Notes: generated from the sequence alone by a model not told the origin. A stretch of DNA of 9,286 nt from an uncultured Clostridia bacterium (GCA_904397185.1 CAJFOL010000090.1:1-9286), one strand, 5' to 3'. Shown: positions 1-6,375, counted from the first letter of the stretch. Program-made: numbers and translations.

Positions 1-1550
1 AAAAGTAGGGTATAAAATATTGAGCAGAGAACGGCTAAAAGGGCGAGGTAGATTGCAAAATATTGAGATAGTGACAGCACAAGAGAAATCTCTTCAAACA
101 GGAAGAAATACACAAGAAATGGGGTCAGCGAAAGCAAAATTGCTATCATCATGGACACAAAGAGGCTCATGCTTTGTTTGACCGCCTGCGATTCATTTGT
201 CCAGTCAAGTCTATACCATTTTAGGTTAGTCAAAAGTCCGAGCCCGCTAAAGGTTCCCATGCTTAAAAGTGGCAAAAGATATACAAGAAAAATCTCGCCG
301 ATTGTGCAAGGTGCAATTATTACGAAGATGGTCGAGCCTATCAGGGTGAAAGGTAAGAATAGAATTAGGTTAAAGGCAAGTTTTGAGCAAATAAGAGTGT
401 TATACGATATTGGCAGGCTTTTAAGCATATATAGTTTTTGTCCTTCTATTGAGATTGAGGCGGAGGTTGGAACCCCGATGCCGAGGCACATTGAGGAAAA
501 ACAAATATACATTGTGATGAAGTATTCTGACGGGAACGATTCAAAAGAGCCGTACACCTCACTTGCACCGAGCGACATGGTTATGGCAAGAATGATGACG
601 ATGATTGGTCCCATCAGTCCGTTTATAAAGTAAGAGGGAGAGTTGAAAAAGGTTTTTGCCTCTTTTTTTATTAGCGAAGAAAATGGTTTCTCATTTGAGT
701 AAATGAGAGTTTTGTTTTTATTTTTTCTGCTCGTGGTTGTAAGGCTTGAGTTTATCCTTTTGTAGCCGATAGAAATAATCAAAATACTTATCAGTGCAAA
801 GCCCATTGTTACTGCTAAAAATGCAAGAAATTGTAGGAAAGAGCCAGTTGTCAGTGCATTAAACAAGAAGAAAATATGCGGCAAGACGATTTTTATCCAA
901 AGCGGGAAGCCGTTTGCAAATAGATTTTGCATGAGGGTGCTGTTTGCAAAGTAGATAAAGACGATAAGGGCGAGGGTAAAAAATATTGTTAGGATATTTG
1001 AAATTAGACGTTTATTGCTCATTTTGGAGGTTATGAGGCTGATAATGTAGGCGATGATTGAACCTATTATCTGAGTAAAAGTTGGGATAAAGAAGAATGA
1101 AAATATTGAGTATATTACGGCAGGGATGGTGATAGGGCAGAAGATAAAGTATATGACATATGCAGGGAATGCCAACATAAAGCCGTAGAAAAAAGATACG
1201 AAGTATGAACTTAAATACTTTGCGGTTATGATTGACCATGTCTTGATGGGCATACTTGCAAGCAAGTCATAGTCTTTGTTTTTGTAATACTGATTTTGGC
1301 TATCATAAACGGTCATCATTAGCACTAAAAAAGCCGAGAAAATCAGTCCTATGACTATAACATATTCGGGATGACCTATCTCGCTGAACTGTTCGGCAGT
1401 GCCTAGGTACGAAAAAGCCATGGCAAGCATGACGATTATGAAAATCACAAAAGCGGTTATGCCATTTGAAAACCCTTTCTTTTTTGTCCGAAACATTTGC
1501 GACAAGGTTTGTTTGAAATATATGAAGGCAAGACTAATTGTGTTTTTCAT
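1..1550 (-). CDS. ABC-2-type transporter permease, C-terminus cut off by window edge
   Basis: I translated this frame by hand from the ATG at 1550. It stays open for 516 complete codons to the left edge, so the C-terminus is missing. The protein is strongly hydrophobic with many membrane segments (for example the FVIFIIVMLAMAF and YVIVIGLIFSAFLVLMM stretches near the start) separated by short basic loops, as in permeases of ABC-2-type exporters. The loop YYKNKDYDLLASMPIK about 90 residues in is typical of this group, and a similar MLKSLPIS loop occurs in the second half, suggesting two related halves. The start overlaps the end of the upstream ATPase gene by 17 bases and has a GGAG at 1558-1561, 7 bases upstream, so the two are translationally coupled. 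It would form the membrane channel driven by that ATPase. The substrate cannot be told from sequence. The family call is firm; the subfamily is not. Confidence 0.88.
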   Translation of the reverse strand, partial: MKNTISLAFIYFKQTLSQMFRTKKKGFSNGITAFVIFIIVMLAMAFSYLGTAEQFSEIGHPEYVIVIGLIFSAFLVLMMTVYDSQNQYYKNKDYDLLASMPIKTWSIITAKYLSSYFVSFFYGFMLAFPAYVIYFIFCPITIPAVIYSIFSFFFIPTFTQIIGSIIAYIISLITSKMSNKRLISNILTIFFTLALIVFIYFANSTLMQNLFANGFPLWIKIVLPHIFFLFNALTTGSFLQFLAFLAVTMGFALISILIISIGYKRINSSLTTTSRKNKNKTLIYSNEKPFSSLIKKEAKTFFNSPSYFINGLMGPIIVIILAITMSLGASEVYGSFESFPSEYFITMYICFSSMCLGIGVPTSASISIEGQKLYMLKSLPISYNTLICSKLAFNLILFLPFTLIGSTIFVIIAPCTIGEIFLVYLLPLLSMGTFSGLGLLTNLKWYRLDWTNESQAVKQSMSLFVSMMIAILLSLTPFLVYFFLFEEISLVLSLSQYFAIYLALLAVLCSIFYTLL

Positions 1551-2250
1551 TTTCAAGCTCCAAGAATATATTTTCAAGGCTGTCATCACTTGTCACCTCT
1601 TGCATGGTTCCATGTTTAATCAGTTTGCCTTGTTTGATTATTGCAACGTGCGAGCAAATCTTCTCTGCCACGTCAAGCACGTGAGTGGAATAAAAAATTG
1701 TGACACCTTGGCTTGCAAGTTGTTTCATAATCTCCTTAAATGAGTGACTACTTATAGGGTCAAGTCCAACAAATGGCTCGTCAAGTAGCATGAGTTTGGG
1801 GTTATGGATAAGACCTGCGACTAAAGCAAGTTTTTGTTTCATTCCGTGGCTATAACTTGAAATAACAGTGTTTAAATCTTTGTAAATGTCTAGTTTTTGT
1901 GCATATTCTTCAATTTTTGCCTTTCTCTCCTCTTTGCTCATACCAAAAACACTGGCAATAAAGTTTAAATAGTCATTGCCCTTCAAATGTTCGTAAAGGT
2001 CAGGATTGTCAGGAATATATGCAATGTTTTTCTTCGCTTCAAGAGGATGCTTGGTGATGTCAAGCCTGTCAACAAGTATTTCGCCTTTGTCAAATTCGAG
2101 TATACCAGCAATGCACTTGAGAGTTGTGGTTTTACCCGCACCATTATGTCCAATAAAAGCACAAATTTGACCATCTTGAACAGTTAACGAAAGGTCGTCA
2201 ACAGCCGTTTTGTCACCAAATTTTTTGGTTAAATTGTATATTTCTAGCAT
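1534..2250 (-). CDS. ABC transporter ATP-binding protein (EcsA-like subgroup)
   Basis: This 238-residue cytoplasmic ATPase should power the overlapping permease. Visible motifs are Walker A GHNGAGKT (residues 34-41), the signature YSHGMKQ (133-139, a variant of LSGGQ), Walker B LMLLDEP (153-159) followed by a D-loop GLDP, and the switch histidine H190 in YSTHV. The Q-loop position reads YIPDNPDLYEHL (78-89), with aspartate where most ABC proteins have glutamine. This variant, with SHGMKQ, is usual in the EcsA/ABC-2 exporter subgroup, so the enzyme looks intact. The ATG at 2250 has AGGAG at 2256-2260 with a 5-base gap. The length is normal for a stand-alone exporter ATPase (about 230-250). It is the first gene of a two-gene minus-strand operon behind a strong promoter. 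The function is probably export of a lipid, peptide or drug, but the substrate is unknown. Confidence 0.95.
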   Translation of the reverse strand: MLEIYNLTKKFGDKTAVDDLSLTVQDGQICAFIGHNGAGKTTTLKCIAGILEFDKGEILVDRLDITKHPLEAKKNIAYIPDNPDLYEHLKGNDYLNFIASVFGMSKEERKAKIEEYAQKLDIYKDLNTVISSYSHGMKQKLALVAGLIHNPKLMLLDEPFVGLDPISSHSFKEIMKQLASQGVTIFYSTHVLDVAEKICSHVAIIKQGKLIKHGTMQEVTSDDSLENIFLELENEKHN

Positions 2251-2275
2251 TTAGTCTCCTAATAAAATTTATTTG

Positions 2276-2305
2276 ATTATAACATATTTAATAATGTATA
2301 GTCAA
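2276..2305 (-). promoter_or_regulatory. Sigma-A-type promoter of the ABC transporter operon
   Basis: On the minus strand, TTGACT (2300-2305) and TATAAT (2276-2281) are separated by 18 bases. The -10 is preceded by TGT, giving an extended -10 (TGTTATAAT). The predicted transcript start is near 2269, leaving a leader of about 20 bases that contains the AGGAG of the ATPase gene. The match to the vegetative consensus is close to ideal. Confidence 0.75.
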
Positions 2306-2372
2306 AAATATTTGATAAGAAGAAATTTCTTTTTGTAAAACTTTGTCGAATTTAGCAAATTGTGCCAATTAT

Positions 2373-2401
2373 TTGTAAAAATAAAATTAATGTGATATAA
2401 C
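2373..2401 (+). promoter_or_regulatory. Probable vegetative promoter of the YgjV-like gene
   Basis: TTGTAA (2373-2378) and TATAAC (2396-2401) are separated by 17 bases. The start of transcription would fall at about 2407-2409, essentially on the ATG of the downstream gene, and no Shine-Dalgarno sequence lies in between. The boxes match the consensus in 4 of 6 and 5 of 6 positions. This is likely but unproven in such AT-rich DNA. Confidence 0.5.
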
Positions 2402-2408
2402 ATTAGAT

Positions 2409-2945
2409 ATGAATTTTATACTAGCACAAATTATGGGTGGTATTGCATTAGTTGTCCTTGCAATATCTTACTTTGTAAAAAATAGAAAAACCTTTTTACT
2501 TTTGCAAATTGTTTGCAATATTTTTTATGCGGTATCATTCATATTTAATGGTGCATTAACGGGGGGAATCAACACCTTAATTTCAGTTTTGCGACTGTTA
2601 GTTTTTTATATGTTTGAGAAAAGGAATGTTCGTCCACCTATACACGTTTTATTTATATTCTTTGAACTTTATTTGGTGTCTGGGCTGTTCTTTGCAAATA
2701 ACGTTATAGATTTAATCACGGTTGTGGCATCAATTGTTGCAACAATAGCCAAAAATTGTAGCAATTTGCAAACTATGCGTTATTTAAGTTTAATACCAAG
2801 TTCGCTAAATGGTGTGTATGGTATGCTCAACAAGGTCTACACCTCAGCCTTGATGAATTTTATTGAAGTTATTATATTAATAATTGCAATTATTAAATTT
2901 TCTTTTCCGAGAGTGAAGGGACATAAAAAATGCAGAGCAAAATAG
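2409..2945 (+). CDS. YgjV-family small integral membrane protein
   Basis: This 178-residue protein is almost entirely hydrophobic, with about five or six membrane segments and a basic C-terminal tail (FPRVKGHKKCRAK) predicted to be cytoplasmic. The order of features, LAQIMGGIALVVLAISYFVKNRK at the N-terminus followed by LLLQIVCNIFYAVSFIFNGALTGG, resembles the bacterial inner-membrane YgjV family (Pfam Imp-YgjV), whose biochemical function is not established. I kept the first ATG because its N-terminus aligns with the family pattern and because it sits at the predicted transcription start. There is no Shine-Dalgarno upstream of it or of the next ATG (codon 9). It stands alone, divergent from the ABC operon, with no obvious terminator after it. 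The family assignment is from memory of its sequence pattern and is reasonably sure. Confidence 0.75.
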   Translation: MNFILAQIMGGIALVVLAISYFVKNRKTFLLLQIVCNIFYAVSFIFNGALTGGINTLISVLRLLVFYMFEKRNVRPPIHVLFIFFELYLVSGLFFANNVIDLITVVASIVATIAKNCSNLQTMRYLSLIPSSLNGVYGMLNKVYTSALMNFIEVIILIIAIIKFSFPRVKGHKKCRAK

Positions 2946-3101
2946 ATATTTAAATTAGCCAATATATGTATATTGAAATCAATTTATGTGCGAAAAATCA
3001 TCTTTTACTATTTTTAATCAAAATTTCCTTTTAAATTTCGGAGTAGTACAGGTCGGTAGCCCTTTTTGGTGGTAAAATTCATTCGAAGTGTGTCAATTTG
3101 C

Positions 3102-3128
3102 TTGACAAAAGGGCGGGGGGGGTAAAAT
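3102..3128 (+). promoter_or_regulatory. Possible promoter with an eight-G tract as part of its spacer
   Basis: A perfect -35 TTGACA (3102-3107) is followed after 15 bases by TAAAAT (3123-3128), a 5-of-6 match to the -10 consensus. The spacer is AAAGGGC followed by eight G residues (3115-3122). Fifteen bases is short for a sigma-A promoter; two more G residues would give the optimal 17. A dyad, TGTCAA-N5-TTGACA (3091-3107), overlaps the -35 and could be an operator. Transcription would start near 3135, inside the inverted repeat, and read toward the LRR ORF after a leader of about 260 bases. It may be coincidental. Confidence 0.3.
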
Positions 3129-3198
3129 GGGGTATCAAAAAATTTTAAAAAAGTTATCCACACAAAAAATGATTTGAAAATTTTTTGATACCCCATTT
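3125..3198. repeat. 22-bp perfect inverted repeat with a 30-base loop
   Basis: Positions 3125-3146 and 3177-3198 are exact reverse complements over 22 bases; the arm contains GGGGTATC next to an A6/T4 run. The loop is 3147-3176. The pair breaks at both ends (3124/3199 and 3147/3176 do not pair), so the arms are sharply bounded. Neither side has a run of T typical of an intrinsic terminator. No target-site duplication is evident and no second copy occurs in the window. It could be a small palindromic element, an RNA hairpin or a protein-binding structure. Confidence 0.85.
3154..3162 (+). promoter_or_regulatory. Consensus DnaA box
   Basis: TTATCCACA is an exact match to the bacterial DnaA box consensus and lies in the loop of the 22-bp inverted repeat. 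A one-mismatch copy, TTATCCACT, is on the minus strand at 4228-4236. A single 9-mer can arise by chance in AT-rich DNA, so binding is an inference. Confidence 0.4.
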
Positions 3199-3392
3199 AA
3201 ATAAAAAATAAGAAATAAAAAAGAAAAGTGAATGTATAAGGACTTAAAATTGACAATTTTTTAAAAAAATGAAATTCACTATTCAAAATGACTACATTAT
3301 GACGGCACTTAGATTTAAAGTCTCTTTAAACTTGCTAAAATGAATTTGTAGACTGAGAAAAACTGAAATTCACCCCTTGTGGATCCTATCCA

Positions 3393-4205
3393 ATGACAAT
3401 CGAACTTGCAAATAAGCCAAAGGGAGATTATTCAATTATTGAAGGTGATGACTATACAGTTACGGCAATAGGTGCTTATGCTTTTGCACCAATAAATGAT
3501 ATTGGCAATATAACACAAGAAGAATTAGAATATCTTGCCTCAATTATTAACGGAGATATTGATTATGGACCAACAAATATTGAGGTTCCAGAGACTTTAT
3601 TAACAATTGGAGATGGTGCCTTTATGTATTGCACTAATTCAGTAAATATAGACTTGAATATTTGTAAAAATTTATTAAGTATAGGGGTCGGAGCATTTAC
3701 AGGTTGCTATAGTTTATTGTCAATCACGATTCCTGAAAATGTAAATACAATAGGGAGAGCCGCTTTTAGTGACTGCAAAAATTTGGTTGAACTAAATTAT
3801 AATGCGATAGCCTTAAATGATTTAGAATATGGGAATGGTGTTTTCCAAAGTATAGGAGAAGATAGCACCGGAGTAAAGGTTACTATAGGTATGGATGTAA
3901 AAAGTATTCCAACATACATATTTTGGCCTTATACTGATGCTTATTATCCAAATGTAATAGAATTGAATATTCTATCTGATAATATAGAATATATTGGAGA
4001 GGGAGCTTTTAGTGGCTTGCATTATGATCATATTGTTGTTTTAAATAGTAGTTATGTATACTTAAATTACTTATCTGGGGCCCTTTTTAGTACAGCCACA
4101 ACTGTCAGAGTACTTGCAAGTATTGATGATGGCTCGAATACATATTTGAATGATAACTTTACTAAGACTACTGAGGGAGAGTATAATGTTTATACAAAAA
4201 ATTAA
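3393..4205 (+). CDS. BspA-like leucine-rich repeat (LRR_5) protein, possibly N-terminally truncated
   Basis: The 270-residue product contains repeats of the BspA/LRR_5 type, recognisable by the recurring Ile-Gly-x-x-Ala-Phe core: IGAYAF (26-31), IGDGAF (72-77), IGVGAF (97-102), IGRAAF (120-125) and IGEGAF (201-206), with weaker units at SIPTYIF (171-177) and LSGALF (227-232). Such proteins are normally secreted or surface-bound and used in adhesion. Here there is no signal peptide, no cell-wall anchor and no membrane segment. No Shine-Dalgarno precedes the ATG. The same frame is open only back to 3357, just after a TGA at 3354-3356, without another usual start codon. Two sampled 60-base stretches are 30-37% GC, against 40-47% in stretches of spoIIR and sleB. 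The gene may therefore be the 3' part of a longer surface-protein gene, or a cytoplasmic relative. It converges on veg. The LRR assignment is firm; expression and intactness are doubtful. Confidence 0.75.
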   Translation: MTIELANKPKGDYSIIEGDDYTVTAIGAYAFAPINDIGNITQEELEYLASIINGDIDYGPTNIEVPETLLTIGDGAFMYCTNSVNIDLNICKNLLSIGVGAFTGCYSLLSITIPENVNTIGRAAFSDCKNLVELNYNAIALNDLEYGNGVFQSIGEDSTGVKVTIGMDVKSIPTYIFWPYTDAYYPNVIELNILSDNIEYIGEGAFSGLHYDHIVVLNSSYVYLNYLSGALFSTATTVRVLASIDDGSNTYLNDNFTKTTEGEYNVYTKN

Positions 4206-4222
4206 TTATATAAATTTCTTAG

Positions 4223-4248
4223 TGTGAAGTGGATAAATATCCTTCACA
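4223..4248. terminator. Hairpin between the converging LRR and veg genes
   Basis: TGTGAAG (4223-4229) pairs with CTTCACA (4242-4248). An alternative pairing adds GGAT (4231-4234) with ATCC (4239-4242). It lies between two convergent stop codons and overlaps the end of veg, as expected for a shared terminator, but neither strand has a proper T run after it, so it would be weak. Confidence 0.35.
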
Positions 4249-4471
4249 AAATAATCACATTACCACAGAGGACGTCGTAGTAGGAAAAGGTCTGAAGTTG
4301 GGTGCTGTCTGTTAGGCTCACCGTAAAGACACTTGGATAGACGTCCTTTATTGTTCCACTAATCGTATCAAACTTCTTCCGTCCGCGGTTATATCTCATT
4401 TCAACCTCAACACCTTTAAGTGACAATATCTTTGATTTAATCTCATCTATACTAGTACTTGCTTTTCTCAT
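4244..4471 (-). CDS. veg: Veg family protein
   Basis: This 75-residue protein matches the Veg family of Gram-positive bacteria. Recognisable features are the N-terminal helix (IDEIKSKILSLKG), the basic GRKK turn (30-33), the family hallmark YPSVFTV (45-51) and the C-terminal FSYYDVL (62-68). Bacillus subtilis Veg is slightly longer (86 residues) and has been linked to biofilm gene expression and to cells resuming growth after germination; its exact molecular role is not settled. The ATG has AGGAG at 4479-4483 with a 7-base gap. It is a single-gene unit divergent from the SPOCS gene, with the AT island as its upstream region. From memory, veg lies beside spore genes in several Firmicutes, including a SipL-type gene in Clostridia, so the location supports the call. 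Confidence 0.92.
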   Translation of the reverse strand: MRKASTSIDEIKSKILSLKGVEVEMRYNRGRKKFDTISGTIKDVYPSVFTVSLTDSTQLQTFSYYDVLCGNVIIL

Positions 4472-4483
4472 TTTGTCTCTCCT

Positions 4484-4851
4484 TTTTGTAATTTTTTAAA
4501 ATATTTTATTTTTAATATAATTTTTTTTATTTTTTTATAATTTTTGCATATTTTTGTATTTATTATTTAATATTTTATTAATATCTTTTATATATATTTT
4601 TTTTCCATTGTGGGTTTTGAAAAAATATTTTAATAATTTGGAAAATATTATTTTAATAATTTAATTAATTATTTTTGTGTTTTTAAATAATAAATACGAA
4701 AAATATATATTTTAAATTAAATTTTTAGATAATATTTATAAAAAACATTTTTCTTATGATTTTTAGTGATTATTGCCAAAACTTCAAATTTTTAAACTTT
4801 TTTGTAATATTTTTTGCATGAGGTGAGTAGTTATATCTTGTAAAGATTGGA
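4484..4851. other. Extreme AT island between veg and the SPOCS gene
   Basis: A hand count gives 29 G or C in the 300 bases 4501-4800, about 10% GC, and only 18 of 240 in 4501-4740. The region consists of T and A runs with a 13-base direct repeat ATTTTAATAATTT at 4627-4639 and 4650-4662, 23 bases apart. It must contain the promoters of both divergent flanking genes, but so many AT-rich matches exist that I cannot choose a -35/-10 pair. No RNA gene or ORF is supported here. Confidence 0.8.
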
Positions 4852-4853
4852 GT

Positions 4854-4859
4854 GGAGGG
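4854..4859 (+). promoter_or_regulatory. Ribosome binding site that decides the SPOCS start
   Basis: GGAGGG at 4854-4859 lies 4 bases before the ATG at 4864. An upstream in-frame GTG at 4852 overlaps this site and has no separate ribosome binding site, so ATG 4864 is chosen. Confidence 0.7.
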
Positions 4860-4863
4860 TAAA

Positions 4864-6375
4864 ATGGCATTTGAATCAAATAATTTTTATGTTGCAAAAA
4901 AAGGAAGTTTGCCTAAGAGCGAGTTTTCTTTGGAGTGCAATATTACGGCGGGAGAGAGTGTATCAAAGGTTTTGTCGGTTTCTTTAGGAGTGGGAAAAAT
5001 CAGCCAAGAGGTACTGAGTGGAGTGGTTAATTTTTCAGGTAATGTAGATGTCAAACTTGTGTACTTAACTGGTGACGGGCAGATTAACACTGTTTGTTCG
5101 ACCTGTCCTTTTTCTTCCAAATTTGAAAGTGATAGTATAGAGAATGGGCAAACGGCGGTGGTTAAAGTCAAGATAATTGACTATAATATTGAAAGTATTG
5201 GCGGAGAAAGTGTCAAGATTGTTGTCAATTTGGAACAATCTGGGTATGTTATGGCAAGCAAAGAGGTCAAGACTATTCGAAGTGGAGACGATGACGTTTG
5301 TCTAAAAAATTCAGATATGACAATCATAAAGTATATTGGAAGTGGCAGTGAAGATATTGAGGTTGCAAGTGAGATTGTCGTTCGTGAAAAGATAACCAAG
5401 ATTTTGCTTTCAGAGAGCAGTGTAATTGTCAAGTCCTGTGAGAGCGGGCAGAACTTTGTTTCGCTGAGCGGTGAGGTTTCGACAAGGGTTGTATACCTTA
5501 ATGACAATGACAAGTTTGAAAGCGGATATATTTACGACACTTTTAAAGAAGAGATTGAACTTGACGGTGCAACTAGGGAGAGTCTAGTTGAATGCAGTGC
5601 CACTGTAAAGCAAGACGGAGTGACTTGTGAGATAGTGGAGGACGAAAAGGGTTGTAAGATTGTTGTCAAAGTGCCTATTTCGTTATATGCAACGGCATTT
5701 GGCGAGGACAATATTTCTGTAGTAAAGGACCTTTACAGTACAAAATGTGACACAAAGGTCACCACAGAGTCTTTTGATATGACCTACCTTTGCCCTATGG
5801 ATATTGTTGAAGGCAAGATTGAAGGATCGCTCGTTTTAGAAGAAGACAAACCGCGAGTTGACAAGATTTTATTCAGTGGTGGCAATTCGGTAACTGTGAC
5901 AAATTCATATATGCAAGACGGCGAAATCTTTATTGAAGGCATTGCCAAGACGACAGTTGTCTATCTTAATGATGAGGACAATGCTCTGTACAGTGCTGAA
6001 ATAGATGTACCATTCTCTCTTTCCGACAAATTCAATTATCCAGAAGGTGGGCTATTAAGTGTTGATGCGATTGTGCATGACGTGGATGTTACAGTGCGAA
6101 AGGGCAGGGAACTGTTCTATGATGCAAAGGTTAAGGCAAATGTAAATTACTGCTATGACAAAGTTGATGGTATTATTTCTGATGCGGTGTCACTTGAAGA
6201 TTATCAAGCAAGAGACTATGCAATGGAAGTGGTTTTTGCTCATGCGGGTGACGAACTTTGGGATATTGCAAAGCATGCAAAGGTCAAGGAAGAACAGGTA
6301 TCCTCACAAAATGCTGACGTGGTCTTCCCGCTTAGTGAGGACACATCTCTTATTCTCTTCTATCAACGAGTTTAG
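4864..6375 (+). CDS. SPOCS/DUF3794 repeat protein with C-terminal LysM-like domain (SipL-like)
   Basis: Counting from ATG 4864 the product has 503 residues. It contains three tandem SPOCS (DUF3794) units, each marked by the same strand: VKLVYLTGDGQ (63-73), TRVVYLNDNDK (207-217) and TTVVYLNDEDN (363-373), roughly 145-155 residues apart. The last 50 residues form a LysM-like domain with GDELWDIAKHAKV (from 462), although its second half (VVFPLSEDTSLILF) is divergent from the usual P-G-x-x-L ending. This architecture and length match Clostridia SipL, the coat morphogenesis protein that binds SpoIVA on the forespore surface and is made in the mother cell. There is no signal peptide, as expected for a mother-cell protein. 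It is followed by a strong terminator, so it is probably monocistronic. Neighbourhood with veg and spoIIR agrees with what I recall of C. difficile. The domain call is firm; SipL orthology is likely. Confidence 0.88.
   Translation: MAFESNNFYVAKKGSLPKSEFSLECNITAGESVSKVLSVSLGVGKISQEVLSGVVNFSGNVDVKLVYLTGDGQINTVCSTCPFSSKFESDSIENGQTAVVKVKIIDYNIESIGGESVKIVVNLEQSGYVMASKEVKTIRSGDDDVCLKNSDMTIIKYIGSGSEDIEVASEIVVREKITKILLSESSVIVKSCESGQNFVSLSGEVSTRVVYLNDNDKFESGYIYDTFKEEIELDGATRESLVECSATVKQDGVTCEIVEDEKGCKIVVKVPISLYATAFGEDNISVVKDLYSTKCDTKVTTESFDMTYLCPMDIVEGKIEGSLVLEEDKPRVDKILFSGGNSVTVTNSYMQDGEIFIEGIAKTTVVYLNDEDNALYSAEIDVPFSLSDKFNYPEGGLLSVDAIVHDVDVTVRKGRELFYDAKVKANVNYCYDKVDGIISDAVSLEDYQARDYAMEVVFAHAGDELWDIAKHAKVKEEQVSSQNADVVFPLSEDTSLILFYQRV

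Larger units (their letters stand above)
2946..3392. other. Structured intergenic region without a convincing gene
   Basis: These 447 bases contain no ORF with plausible coding character on either strand. In order they hold a dyad TGTCAA-N5-TTGACA (3091-3107), a G-rich tract (3111-3132), a 22-bp perfect inverted repeat (3125-3198) with a DnaA box in its loop, a second perfect TTGACA (3250-3255) with no suitable -10 box, the 10-mer TGAAATTCAC twice (3270-3279 and 3364-3373), and a small hairpin TTTAAAG-TCT-CTTTAAA (3314-3330). A 60-codon minus-strand reading frame across 3014-3196 is produced by the repeat and G tract and is rejected as a gene. Confidence 0.7.

Noticed and set aside
151..1743. 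Plus-strand reading frames at 151-633 and 1399-1743
   Set aside because: They are antisense to the ABC permease and ATPase, whose minus-strand translations show clear membrane segments and ATPase motifs; the plus frames have no domain character.
3014..3196. 60-codon minus-strand ORF (proline-rich near the G tract)
   Set aside because: It crosses the inverted repeat and the C8 complement of the G tract, has low-complexity composition and no ribosome binding site.
3125..3198. Inverted repeat as an intrinsic terminator of the YgjV-like gene
   Set aside because: It starts 180 bases after the stop codon, has a 30-base loop, and is followed by A-rich rather than T-rich sequence on the plus strand.
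3250..3285. Second promoter from TTGACA at 3250-3255
   Set aside because: No -10-like hexamer is found at 16-19 bases; the nearest, TATTCA at 3280, is 24 bases away.
3154..4740. A replication origin made of the DnaA box(es) and the AT island
   Set aside because: There is only one perfect box, the AT island is over 1.3 kb away, no box cluster exists, and no dnaA, dnaN, rep or parAB genes are present.
4805..4840. Sigma-E promoter for the SPOCS gene (TAATATT at 4805-4811 fits the -35)
   Set aside because: No CATACAAT-like -10 occurs 13-16 bases downstream, and a TAATATT match is expected by chance in this AT-rich stretch.
4852..4863. GTG at 4852 as the start of the SPOCS protein
   Set aside because: It overlaps the GGAGGG that serves ATG 4864 and has no ribosome binding site of its own.
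5181..5513. Minus-strand ORFs inside the SPOCS gene (also 4887-5171)
   Set aside because: They are serine/threonine-rich antisense frames caused by the codon use of the SPOCS gene.
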